From: Deltaproteobacteria bacterium
Lineage (GTDB): Bacteria; Desulfobacterota; Dissulfuribacteria; Dissulfuribacterales; QOAL01
Direction: 5' to 3'
Assembly: GCA_026986785.1 (NCBI GenBank)
Contig: JALSNW010000014.1
Location: 62,001 to 126,000 of the forward strand
DNA: 64,000 nt
Positions within the stretch are counted from its first letter, which is position 1; each line of letters starts with the position of its first letter. The position numbers and the translations under genes were made by a program. Below, piece by piece: positions 18,322 through 26,380 of the stretch. The notes beneath the pieces are model-generated. The model saw only the letters and a program-made list of their open reading frames with translations. It was not told the DNA's origin and made no database searches.

Positions 18322-19353
18322 ATGGTCTCGATATCCCAACAAAATAAAACCTTGTTCAAGTCACGATCCTCAAAAGATATTGCCTTTTCACAAAGAGATA
18401 GTGTTACCATTGTACACCTTTCTGATCTGCATCTCGCCTGTACAGATGGCATTTCTTGGCATCAGCTCCTCAACAAGAGGATACTTGGCTATCTCAGATG
18501 GAGGCTGGGCCGCAGAAGGGAATTTGACTATAGGATTTTTGCCATACTTGAACGTGAACTGCAACAGATAAAACCAGATCACGTCATAATAACAGGAGAT
18601 CTTACCCATTTGGGCCTTCCTTCTGAATTCAAGGCAGTGTCAAAATGGCTCGAAAAGCTTGGCCCATCTGAAAGGATAACCATCGTTCCTGGCAATCATG
18701 ACACCTATGTTGAGACAGACTGGGCCCAGACCTTTTTCATGTGGGAGGGATATATCCTGCCATACTCTTCTTATGAAGGCCGGTTGCCCCCTCCAGGCCT
18801 TGAGGATGTCTTCCCGATACTTCACCAGGTGAAAAATGTGGCAATAATAGGGGTCTCTACAGCCGTTCCCTGCCCTTGGCATTTAGCCATAGGGGAGGTG
18901 GGTACAGGCCAGTTACGCAAGCTTGAGGCCATGCTGGAAGAAGCGGCTTCAATGGGCTGTTTTAGAATAATTGCCTTGCACCATCCCCCTGGGCTGGGAT
19001 CGATAGGCTCTCGCAAGGCCCTAAAAGATGCAGGAAGACTTGTAAGGATCTTGGAAGATCGTGGATGTGAACTCATTCTTCATGGCCATAGCCATCAGAG
19101 TCTTTGCTATACACTAAAGGGGCCCCGGGGAGACATCCCTGTAATAGAGGCGCCGTCTGCCCTCTGTGTTCGTTCATCGAAAAGCCGCAAGGCAAGGTAT
19201 TTCACTTGTAAGATAGTGGGGTCTGGGCAGAAGGGTTGGAAATGTAGGGTGGAAGATCGCATCTTCTCCAATTTTCAAAAGGGTTTTGTCTCTGTGAAGC
19301 AGGAGGAATTTGTGATTGCAGGCAGTAGTCATCGCTCAGGCAGGAGATCTTAG
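18322..19353 (+). CDS. Calcineurin-like metallophosphoesterase
   Basis: 343 residues. All metal-binding motifs are present in order: HLSDLHL (D-x-H), IITGDLTH (GD), VPGNHDTY (GNHD), ALHHPP and LHGHSHQ (GHxH). It therefore should be an active binuclear phosphoesterase. It has no signal peptide. The tail after residue 300 is poorly conserved. It starts 45 bp from the divergent CDP-alcohol phosphatidyltransferase gene, so the two share a regulatory gap. Dephosphorylation of a phospholipid intermediate is a reasonable guess from context. Its 3' end overlaps convergent lptG by 18 bp. The ATG at 18322 lacks a good ribosome site, so the exact start is uncertain. Confidence 0.85.
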   Translation: MVSISQQNKTLFKSRSSKDIAFSQRDSVTIVHLSDLHLACTDGISWHQLLNKRILGYLRWRLGRRREFDYRIFAILERELQQIKPDHVIITGDLTHLGLPSEFKAVSKWLEKLGPSERITIVPGNHDTYVETDWAQTFFMWEGYILPYSSYEGRLPPPGLEDVFPILHQVKNVAIIGVSTAVPCPWHLAIGEVGTGQLRKLEAMLEEAASMGCFRIIALHHPPGLGSIGSRKALKDAGRLVRILEDRGCELILHGHSHQSLCYTLKGPRGDIPVIEAPSALCVRSSKSRKARYFTCKIVGSGQKGWKCRVEDRIFSNFQKGFVSVKQEEFVIAGSSHRSGRRS

Positions 19354-20406
19354 CCTTATTACTGCCAAGGTAGATATGAACAAAAAGGGGATAAAGGCCA
19401 AAACACATGGCCTTAGGCCAAGGAGTAAGCCCACATGCATGGTGATCTGATCGAAAAAGTAGAGGGCAATACCTATGAAAGATCCTATGGTCATACGAAG
19501 GCCTGCACCCACCTTCCTTGTGGAGCCCATGACGAAGCCAAGGGCCAGTATGGCCATGGCTCCAGTGCTGAGGGGCTGGCTAACCTTTCTCCATAGTGCC
19601 AGCCTATAACTGTCTGCATTTTGACCGCTCTTTTCAAGGGCTATGATATAGTCGCTAAGATCCTTGGCTGATAGGCTTTCAGGGGGAAGTTCAAGTACTG
19701 TGACCTGGTCTCGGCTCAGGAAGGGGCCAAGGGAAAGTTCCTTTACTGTCCTTGTTTTTATGTCCATGCCACTTACCAATTTTTCTGTTACATCATGCAA
19801 TATCCACATGTCTCTGTCTGAAATAGAGGCTGTCTTGGCATGCAAGAAATTTTTTAGGCCGCCCTTACCATCAAATGAAAAGATATCGATGCCTTCTGCT
19901 GTACTTTTCCCTATGAGCTTGGTTACATGAATGAATGAGTCATCTCTTTTGGCCCAGAAGCCCTTCTGGGTAAATGTAACTCCCTTGGAGGATAGGGCCT
20001 TTGCCCGCATCAGCCTGGCACTTTGTTCCATGGGGGGGACAATGAATTCACCAGAAAGGATGAACGCCACCATTATCAGGCCACATGTACCAAGAACAGA
20101 TAGGCTTATTCTTGGATTGGAGATACCAGAGGCCTCCATGGCTACGAGTTCAAAGCGGTCGGCCATGCGTCCAAGGGCTGCTATTGCCGCCAGTAACGAG
20201 GTGATAGGTGCAAGGTCCAGAAACCTTTTGGGCGAGGTGAGAAATATGAACAAAAGGGCATCTTGAAGGGTGTAAGAACCCTTCCCAACCGAATCGAGTT
20301 CTGACAAGAGTTGGAAGAAGCTAAAGAGGATCACTGGGATAATGATGATCAATAAAAAAAATTTCAAAAAATTTTTACCAATATACAGATCTATAATCTT
20401 CATCAT
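19336..20406 (-). CDS. lptG: LPS-export ABC permease LptG
   Basis: 356 residues, YjgP/YjgQ family. There are three N-terminal helices with the coupling region near LGRMADRFELVAMEASGIS (the usual E-A-G contact helix to LptB), then a periplasmic beta-jellyroll (about 125-255) and three C-terminal helices. Paired with LptF, it extracts lipid from the outer leaflet of the inner membrane, driven by LptB. It follows lptF by 16 bp. Assignment of G versus F rests on order and helix sequences and could be swapped. Its position beside sphingolipid genes raises the chance that the substrate is not only LPS. Confidence 0.88.
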   Translation of the reverse strand: MMKIIDLYIGKNFLKFFLLIIIIPVILFSFFQLLSELDSVGKGSYTLQDALLFIFLTSPKRFLDLAPITSLLAAIAALGRMADRFELVAMEASGISNPRISLSVLGTCGLIMVAFILSGEFIVPPMEQSARLMRAKALSSKGVTFTQKGFWAKRDDSFIHVTKLIGKSTAEGIDIFSFDGKGGLKNFLHAKTASISDRDMWILHDVTEKLVSGMDIKTRTVKELSLGPFLSRDQVTVLELPPESLSAKDLSDYIIALEKSGQNADSYRLALWRKVSQPLSTGAMAILALGFVMGSTRKVGAGLRMTIGSFIGIALYFFDQITMHVGLLLGLRPCVLAFIPFLFISTLAVIRLRSPA

Positions 20407-20422
20407 CGCTCCCTAATGTTTG

Positions 20423-21514
20423 TCATGAAGTCCTGCTGGTACGCCTCTTACGGTATATCCGTGACAGGTCTTCGTACCAAAAGAGAACAACGAAGAGCAA
20501 AAAAAGAGCTATCTGGCTCCACCACAGGCCGGGAAAGGTTGCTATGATCCCTTGGGCAACCCATTTTTTTGCTATCGCAGTAAGGTTGTAATAGGCGGCG
20601 AAAAGAAGTATTGCCAAGGGTACCTTGGCATATTTGCCCTGACGTGGAGACGACTTGCTAAGGGGAAGGGCCATAAGTGCAAGTAGCACAGTAGATACAG
20701 GGGTGATGAGCCTCCACTGGAGCTCAGCCACCTCCTGAAGGTTGTTGGAGTGGAGTAGGCGTTTCAAGGGGGCGGCCTTTACCCTGTCTTCCTTGACTAT
20801 CTGTCCTGGTTCCAGGGACAGTTCCGACTGCTCGAATTGGAGGATTACCTCTTTGTCACCGCTATTGGAGAATTCATAGTCCTTGCCATGATAGAGTATG
20901 AGGATGGGCAGGGCCAATTTCTTGTCGAAGAATTGCCTGGCATGTTTGGCATATATGACCTGCAGACTGTCTTTGCGTCTGGTCTGGATAAATATGTCCT
21001 CGGCCTGATTTTTCCTATTGTTTACCCTCTGGGCAAAGATGACCCTTTTGCCATGGTTGATTTCATAAAAGATTCCTGCCTTCATCCTCGTCAGGTCAAA
21101 GCTGGCCTTTGCTTTTGCTTTCATGGTAAAGAATTGATCCCATGCCCACGGTCTTATATAGAGAGAAAAACAGGCAACAAGTATGGCAATCATCACGGAG
21201 GTGATAAACACGGCCTTTACTATCCTGACAGGACTGATGCCACAGGCAAACATGGCTGTCATCTCTCCGTCTCTGTAGAGACGGCTAAGGGTCAGGACAA
21301 CAGAAAGATAAAGGGTAGTGGGCAAGAGGATCTCCATGGCAACAGCAATCCTGAAAAAAACCAGTATCATTACAGTAGCACCGGGCAGTTCCCCTTGGGC
21401 TGCTGCTGCCCAGTACCTTGCAGCGATAAAGCTGCCATAGATGAAAATCAGGATACTGCAGATCACAGCAGTAGGCTTCAATATCTCCCGTATGATGTAA
21501 CGTTCTGCAATCAT
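20423..21514 (-). CDS. lptF: LPS-export ABC permease LptF
   Basis: 363 residues, same family and topology as LptG. The first helix follows IAERYIIREILKP, the coupling segment is TLSRLYRDGEMTAMFACGIS, and the periplasmic domain includes FYEINHGKRVIFAQ. The C-terminal helices end in a basic tail (RIYRKRRTSRTS). It lies 115 bp downstream of a cytidylyltransferase gene on the same strand and 16 bp before lptG. Only one LptF/LptG pair is visible, against two LptB-LptC pairs. Confidence 0.88.
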   Translation of the reverse strand: MIAERYIIREILKPTAVICSILIFIYGSFIAARYWAAAAQGELPGATVMILVFFRIAVAMEILLPTTLYLSVVLTLSRLYRDGEMTAMFACGISPVRIVKAVFITSVMIAILVACFSLYIRPWAWDQFFTMKAKAKASFDLTRMKAGIFYEINHGKRVIFAQRVNNRKNQAEDIFIQTRRKDSLQVIYAKHARQFFDKKLALPILILYHGKDYEFSNSGDKEVILQFEQSELSLEPGQIVKEDRVKAAPLKRLLHSNNLQEVAELQWRLITPVSTVLLALMALPLSKSSPRQGKYAKVPLAILLFAAYYNLTAIAKKWVAQGIIATFPGLWWSQIALFLLFVVLFWYEDLSRIYRKRRTSRTS

Positions 21515-21629
21515 ACTGGCTTTTCCTGGGATATCAGAGACATGGAGATGGGTTGAAGAAAGAGGGGGGGCAGGGTCTCATTTGAAAGGGCCAGAGATAT
21601 TGGGGCAAAGAAACATCTTTCTGTTGTCT

Positions 21630-22430
21630 TTAATAGACGCTTCCCTTTGCATGGACAAACCCCTTCTGTGCATATATGTTGTGGCCATTGCTGGTCTGCC
21701 CATCAAGCTCTATTGCCGAGACAATTGGCTCAGCCAGCTTGAGATCCTTGGGATAGTCAATTTCGCACCACAAAAGCCCAGTGATGGAACAGGTCATGAC
21801 CGGTGTGTTGGGGGCGATCTGATCTATTACAGAAAGATACCACTTTTTGTTATATTCAGGTTGATCGATGGCCTGTCTCAGGGCTGAACGGAAGATTTCT
21901 GGGCCTCGGCCCCTGAAATATATGAGGCCAATGGATTCAGCAGATACTTGTTCGGCTGGCAGTTGTTTCCCAATCCTCATGAGCCTTCCAGCTTTTGTTA
22001 TCACCTTCATGTCGTCTGAATCGTATTTCTTTTTCGAGCTCACTGTGACTGTAATTGGCGAAGGAGGAGAGGCGAGCAGTTTGGCCAACACAGCAGGCTC
22101 AAAAAGGGTGTCTCCGTTCAAGAGTATGAAATCCTGATCCATTTCATGGCGAACCTTCCAGCAGCTGACGAGATTGTCAGCAGTTGCATAGTCGGGATTA
22201 TAGAATGTCCTTATCCTATATTGGCCAAGACGTCTTTGCACCAACTGCTCCACCTTGTGGGCTCCATAACCTGTAACCACGACTATATCATCGATATGCT
22301 CTCTTGTTAGGGTTTCTACCTGCCATTCCAATAGGGTCTTACCACATATATCAAGGAGGCACTTAGGGGTCTTGGAGGTAAGAGGCAGGAGTCTTTTCCC
22401 CTGACCTGCACTGAGTATTATCACCTTCAT
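21630..22430 (-). CDS. Cytidylyltransferase of the phosphocholine/phosphoglycerate type
   Basis: About 266 residues. The N-terminal MKVIILSAGQGKRLLPLT is the NTP-binding loop of the sugar-1-phosphate/LicC-like nucleotidyltransferases, followed by PKCLLDICGKTLLEWQ. The metal-binding LLNGDTLFEP and the later SAESIGLIYFRG and RWCEIDYP-like LLWCEIDYPKDL fit the LicC-like subgroup annotated as phosphocholine cytidylyltransferase. A member of this group, CpgD, is reported to make CDP-activated phosphoglycerate for ceramide head groups in Caulobacter. AGGAG stands 8 bp before the ATG at 22430; an ATG 21 bp upstream is less likely. It may be cotranscribed with lptF-lptG. Confidence 0.8.
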   Translation of the reverse strand: MKVIILSAGQGKRLLPLTSKTPKCLLDICGKTLLEWQVETLTREHIDDIVVVTGYGAHKVEQLVQRRLGQYRIRTFYNPDYATADNLVSCWKVRHEMDQDFILLNGDTLFEPAVLAKLLASPPSPITVTVSSKKKYDSDDMKVITKAGRLMRIGKQLPAEQVSAESIGLIYFRGRGPEIFRSALRQAIDQPEYNKKWYLSVIDQIAPNTPVMTCSITGLLWCEIDYPKDLKLAEPIVSAIELDGQTSNGHNIYAQKGFVHAKGSVY

Positions 22431-22577
22431 GAAGCTTGCTCCTGAAAACAAAACAGTGTTGACATCTGAATTTATCTGTAATCAATATAGATTCACTGGT
22501 TACAAAAGTCCAACTCTTCATCTCGGATCATGGAGTTCACAATTTTACCGAAGATGTGAGGAGGAGGGCAGGCATAT
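22431..22577. other. Intergenic region between divergent cytidylyltransferase and small ORF
   Basis: First part of the 431-bp gap between the minus-strand cytidylyltransferase and the plus-strand ceramide-synthase-like gene. TTGACA occurs at 22459-22464 on the plus strand, but no good -10 lies at 16-18 bp (AATATA at 22484 is 19 bp away). I see no repeat or RNA structure. Confidence 0.35.
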
Positions 22578-22778
22578 GTGCTTCGATACCTCAAACTGTC
22601 CAAACCAAAGCAGGTTCGGGCAGATAGTGGGTCCATGCAGCTTCAAATACCTGAGAAGACTTCTCACGAATTGGACTTCATTTTAGGTAAAATACAATGG
22701 GATCAGATAGATGCAAACCATGTAATCATCCAAAGGGATTTTCTTTTTCAGGTGTTTGAAGTGTATAATCTCGTATGA
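22578..22778 (+). CDS. Possible small protein, unknown function
   Basis: GTG-initiated frame of 66 codons preceded by GGAGGAGGG at 9 bp spacing. The product MLRYLKLSKPKQVRADSG... reads like a real soluble peptide with a hydrophobic C-terminus (HVIIQRDFLFQVFEVYNLV). An overlapping ATG at 22576 would give a 36-residue cysteine-containing peptide in another frame. No family is recognised. It precedes the ceramide-synthase-like gene by 83 bp. It could be a leader or a chance frame in a 5' untranslated region. Confidence 0.3.
   Translation: MLRYLKLSKPKQVRADSGSMQLQIPEKTSHELDFILGKIQWDQIDANHVIIQRDFLFQVFEVYNLV
22741..22769 (+). promoter_or_regulatory. Candidate promoter of the ceramide-synthase-like gene
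   Basis: A perfect -10 TATAAT at 22764-22769 lies 17 bp after a weak -35 TTCTTT (22741-22746) and about 93 bp before the ATG at 22862. The -35 match is poor, so the call rests mainly on the -10. Confidence 0.35.
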
Positions 22779-22861
22779 TCGATATTGTGTTATATGCCCC
22801 CTATGGACATGGGCAGATCTGAGGGGGGCGAAGATGCTATTCCAGGGCGGCAGGGGATCTC

Positions 22862-24004
22862 ATGGGTAATGAAAAGCTGTGTGTAAAGCCTGTAAGGAGC
22901 GGCCATGAGCTCGAGGAGTTCATCCGCATGCCTTGGCGGATCTATAAGAATGATCCGTTCTGGGTCCCTCCTCTGCATCTTGAAAGAAGGATGCACCTTT
23001 CCAAGAAAAACCCATATTTTGCACATGCTAACTGTAGGTTCTGGCTTGCCTTTGTGGGAGACGAGGTGGTTGGGCGCATCAGTGCCCAGGTGGATAGTCT
23101 TTATCTTGATAGATATCAGGATGCTACAGGTTTTTGGGGCATGCTGGAGGCTGTGGATGATCCAGAGATTTTTCAGGCACTTTTCCATACAGTGGAGCAA
23201 TGGCTTGCAAAAATGGGGATGAAGCGAGCCTTGGGGCCTTTCAATCTATCCATAAACCATGAATGCGGGCTCTTGATAAAGGGCTTTGATTCTCCCCCAT
23301 CCATGATGATGGGACATGCCCCAAGATATTATTCCAGTGCTATAGAAACCCTTGGCTACAAGAAGGCAAAGGATTTAATCGCCTATTCCATAAAGAAAGA
23401 GGATGGGATTGTCCAGAAGATCCAACAGATACTCGGCGCCAAGAAAGATACTGTACAGACGAGAAGGCTTGAGAAAAGAATGCTCGAGAGGGAACTGGAT
23501 ACCATTTTTGCTATTTTCAACGATGCCTGGTCTCAAAATTGGGGATTTGTCCCCTTTACTAAAGAGGAATACATGGATGTTGGCAGGACCATGAGTCTTC
23601 TTGCAAGACCTGAGTTTATAAGGATTGCAGAGATACAGGAGGAGCCTGCTGGTTTTATGGTAGTGTTGCCGAACCTTAATGAGGTCATTTCTGACCTTGA
23701 TGGCCGGTTATTACCCTTTGGATGGGCTAGGCTATTTTGGCGTATCAGGTTTCACAGTTTTAGGACGGGTCGCATACTTCTCATGGGTGTGAGGAGAAAG
23801 TACCAAGACAGTCTGATTGGTGCAGCAGTAAGCCTCTGCCTCATAAGAGATGTCATGAAGGAGGTGCTCAACTCCAGTATGTCGGAACTTGAGCTCTCAT
23901 GGATACTGGAGGACAATGTGGCCATGAGACGTATAATAGAGGCCCTGGGGGCAGAGCCCTATAAGATTTACCGGATTTATGAAAGAGGATTGGGGCATTG
24001 GTAG
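22862..24004 (+). CDS. bcerS: Bacterial ceramide synthase-like GNAT protein (bCerS/YghO family)
   Basis: 380 residues, no membrane helices. The stretches PWRIYKNDPFWVPPL, VGRISAQVDSL, DATGFWGMLEA, LGPFNLSINHECGLL and MMMGHAPRYY are characteristic of the long GNAT-like family that includes the Caulobacter ceramide synthase bCerS. That enzyme joins an acyl-CoA to the amino group of the sphingoid base or its 3-keto form. AGGGG precedes the ATG by about 7 bp. Its stop is followed within 10 bp by a second nucleotidyltransferase gene. The function is transferred from family and locus context; catalysis has not been shown for this protein. Confidence 0.82.
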   Translation: MGNEKLCVKPVRSGHELEEFIRMPWRIYKNDPFWVPPLHLERRMHLSKKNPYFAHANCRFWLAFVGDEVVGRISAQVDSLYLDRYQDATGFWGMLEAVDDPEIFQALFHTVEQWLAKMGMKRALGPFNLSINHECGLLIKGFDSPPSMMMGHAPRYYSSAIETLGYKKAKDLIAYSIKKEDGIVQKIQQILGAKKDTVQTRRLEKRMLERELDTIFAIFNDAWSQNWGFVPFTKEEYMDVGRTMSLLARPEFIRIAEIQEEPAGFMVVLPNLNEVISDLDGRLLPFGWARLFWRIRFHSFRTGRILLMGVRRKYQDSLIGAAVSLCLIRDVMKEVLNSSMSELELSWILEDNVAMRRIIEALGAEPYKIYRIYERGLGHW

Positions 24005-24012
24005 ATCGACCC

Positions 24013-24822
24013 ATGGCAAAAAATGGCCAATACTCAAGAGAAGGCTTTACAGCAGTGGTATTAGCTGGACAACGGCGAGGAGACAGCCCCCTGGCAGGTA
24101 GATTCAATCTCCCTTTAAAGGCCCTGATACCAGTTGCGGGCAAACCAATGATTCAAAGGGTAGTGGAAAGTCTTTATTCCTCTCAATGGGTAGGTCCTAT
24201 TTTTATCTCCTGTCCAGAGATAGCTCCCTTTGTAAAGGTGGGAACAGTGGGGCCACTTCTTGACTCTGGACAGATAAGGTGGATCCAAAGTGAAAGATCC
24301 CCAAGCTCCAGTGCCAGCAAGGCCCTGAGACGAGGAGTCGAGGATTCTCCTGTGCTTCTCACAACAGCAGATCACGCCCTTTTGACAACAGAGATGGTGG
24401 ATTTTTTTTGCAATGAGGCCCATGGGTCTGGGGCAGATCTGGTGGTGGGCCTTGTCAGGTTAGAATTGGTGCAAAAGGCCTATCCTCGAGCCAGAAGGAC
24501 CTATTACAGTTTCAGTGATGGCAGGTATTGCTCATGTAACCTGTTCGGATTTATGACCTACAGGGCCTACGGGGCTGTCGACTATTGGCAGAGGGTGGAG
24601 GAGAAGAGAAAACACCCCTTGCAAGTGGTTGGGAGCTTTGGATGGTTATGGGTCTTGAGGTATCTCGTCGGTACAGTGAGTCTTGAGATGGCCTTCAGAC
24701 GGGCCTCAGATATTCTTGGATGTAATATCCGAGCTGTTTTAATGCCTTTCCCCGAAGCGGCTATAGATGTCGATACAATGAGTGATTGGCAGATGGCTGA
24801 AAAGATAGCCTCTGACTACTGA
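24013..24822 (+). CDS. MobA-like NTP transferase (second cytidylyltransferase candidate)
   Basis: About 269 residues, NTP_transf_3-type fold. FTAVVLAGQRRGDSPLA is the nucleotide-binding loop (long form without GxGTR), KALIPVAGKPMIQRVVESL follows, and LLTTADHALLTTEM is the metal-binding Asp region. The C-terminal PFPEAAIDVDTMSDW fits the subfamily. Residues such as YPRARRTYYSF and CNLFGFMT are shared with relatives I know from sphingolipid neighbourhoods of other proteobacteria; that is recall, not a search. A TTG at 23998 overlapping the previous stop is an alternative start. It is probably cotranslated with the ceramide-synthase-like gene. Confidence 0.75.
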   Translation: MAKNGQYSREGFTAVVLAGQRRGDSPLAGRFNLPLKALIPVAGKPMIQRVVESLYSSQWVGPIFISCPEIAPFVKVGTVGPLLDSGQIRWIQSERSPSSSASKALRRGVEDSPVLLTTADHALLTTEMVDFFCNEAHGSGADLVVGLVRLELVQKAYPRARRTYYSFSDGRYCSCNLFGFMTYRAYGAVDYWQRVEEKRKHPLQVVGSFGWLWVLRYLVGTVSLEMAFRRASDILGCNIRAVLMPFPEAAIDVDTMSDWQMAEKIASDY

Positions 24823-24857
24823 AGACAATTAACCTTGGTCCTTAGGTGAAAGAGCTC

Positions 24858-25823
24858 TCATCTGAGCCATGCCCCGGTGAGTGCCAGAACCATATCTCCT
24901 ATCCGTTTGGTCTTGCCAATTATCCGGACCGGTAAGCCTGTCTCTGGATCGATAAAGATATAGATCTCTTCCTGTAGCCCCAAGAGGGAAAAGGCCTCAT
25001 GCTTTTTGTCCTCGGGATCTACAGGAGAGGAAGTAATAAAGAATACAAGGGGTTTTACGGTTTTTTCTACCCGGTGTTGTCCTTGCAAACCATAGGATTC
25101 GAATGAGACCTTCATGGGTTTCAATCTCACAAGCCGCATGGTAACCTTATGGAGCTGTTTCTTTACAAATACACATAGTTCAAATGGAAAGGATGTCCTC
25201 TTCGGATCCATAACCGATGCCAAGTATAGAAGGATCGTAGGTTCAGATATGATTCCACATCCTGTTCTTCCGCCACGAGGGTAGGTGAAAAACGATTTGT
25301 GTTTTTTTGTCCACTTATCAGGGCTGAAGGGTAATTCCATGGGGCCAGAAGGCTGAAGCTTGAGCCGTTGAACACCGGTTTTACCCCAAGTGTAAGTCTT
25401 TATCCATGGCCGAGAGCCCTTTTTCCATCTTATCCTCTGGTAGGTGTTCATGGTTTTCCTGTTGAACCATACGTGTTGGATATATTCCTCTTGGGGAGGG
25501 ATCAGGGTTGAAACAGCACTTTCCACAGACAATACACGAATGTCAGGCCCTTCCAGGGGACAAGGGGCAAAGCCAGACAACGGCTTACTGAGATTGCTGG
25601 GGCAGAAACCCAAGGGGGATCTGAGTCGAACAGAGGCAGCGATTCGAGTAAAGCCCTTCCCGCCTTGGAAATAGAGTTCCCTCCAAGGGCTTTTGGGGCG
25701 CAAACGCAGGCCATGGCCTATGCTTTGATCCCTGGTATCAGAGGCCATCACCTGTAGAGATGCGATGGAAAGGGAGGCGATACATAGGAACATTACGAGT
25801 TTTTTCAAAAGGAAGTTATCCAT
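24858..25823 (-). CDS. Exported DUF3108-like protein
   Basis: About 321 residues. Residues 1-28 (MDNFLLKKLVMFLCIASLS...VMAS) form a signal peptide, so the product is periplasmic or outer-membrane attached. The C-terminal EIYIFIDPETGLPVRIIGKTKRIGD resembles the closing strands of DUF3108, a beta-rich family of unknown function in envelope contexts. The rest is Trp/Lys/Arg-rich and unrecognised. AGGA lies 4 bp before the ATG at 25823; an ATG 45 bp earlier would bury the signal peptide. It is the only minus-strand gene between the two plus-strand sphingolipid blocks. Confidence 0.6.
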   Translation of the reverse strand: MDNFLLKKLVMFLCIASLSIASLQVMASDTRDQSIGHGLRLRPKSPWRELYFQGGKGFTRIAASVRLRSPLGFCPSNLSKPLSGFAPCPLEGPDIRVLSVESAVSTLIPPQEEYIQHVWFNRKTMNTYQRIRWKKGSRPWIKTYTWGKTGVQRLKLQPSGPMELPFSPDKWTKKHKSFFTYPRGGRTGCGIISEPTILLYLASVMDPKRTSFPFELCVFVKKQLHKVTMRLVRLKPMKVSFESYGLQGQHRVEKTVKPLVFFITSSPVDPEDKKHEAFSLLGLQEEIYIFIDPETGLPVRIIGKTKRIGDMVLALTGAWLR

Positions 25824-26380
25824 TTTCCTATCTTGTTTGGCAGGCATCAATGCCCATAAGCGATGCAACTAAGTAAAAATATGGTTTTTTCCCTTTGGGG
25901 CTTACCTTTATTCTTGTTACTCTTGTTAATGTTTATTAATATTGCCTCATAATCTATAAGTATCGGTCCTTGCAGGAGAGGATATTTTTCGCGCAAGAAC
26001 CTTATAGAAGCTTATACCCATATGGCCTGGAAGCCTATATTTTGTTTTGGTGAAGGCAACTTCCCAGGCTATTGAACAGGAGGACATCATACATTTTAAG
26101 CTTAATCCAGAATAACGGTTTTTTCCTCTTTTTTATTGAGACCCTAAACTTAATTACAAAATAAAGAGTTAGAAAATTTTTATTCTTCACATCCCTTGTT
26201 GTAGGGTTGGGACAGTGAATTTCTATATCCACATGAATGGTTTTATGGACGCAGGGTTATGTATAATATTTTCAGATAGATGTCCTGCCTTGTCGCGGTT
26301 GAGCCTTACCGGGTTCTCATTATTAGTATTCGAACAAGTTAAATGAAAAATCCAATTATTGAAAGGTATTGATTTATAAT
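25824..26380. other. Long AT-rich intergenic region before the acyl ligase
   Basis: 557 bp, clearly more AT-rich than its neighbours, between divergent genes. It has two perfect TATAAT boxes on the plus strand (26262-26267 and 26375-26380, the second abutting the ATG), neither with a good -35. It also has an imperfect inverted repeat, GGTCCTTGC at 25965-25973 and GCAAGAACC at 25993-26001 (one mismatch). Short minus-strand frames here lack ribosome sites and protein-like composition. I see no RNA gene or attachment site. Confidence 0.5.

Noticed and set aside
25965-26001. Imperfect inverted repeat GGTCCTTGC/GCAAGAACC as terminator
   Set aside because: One mismatch, 19-nt loop and no T-run.
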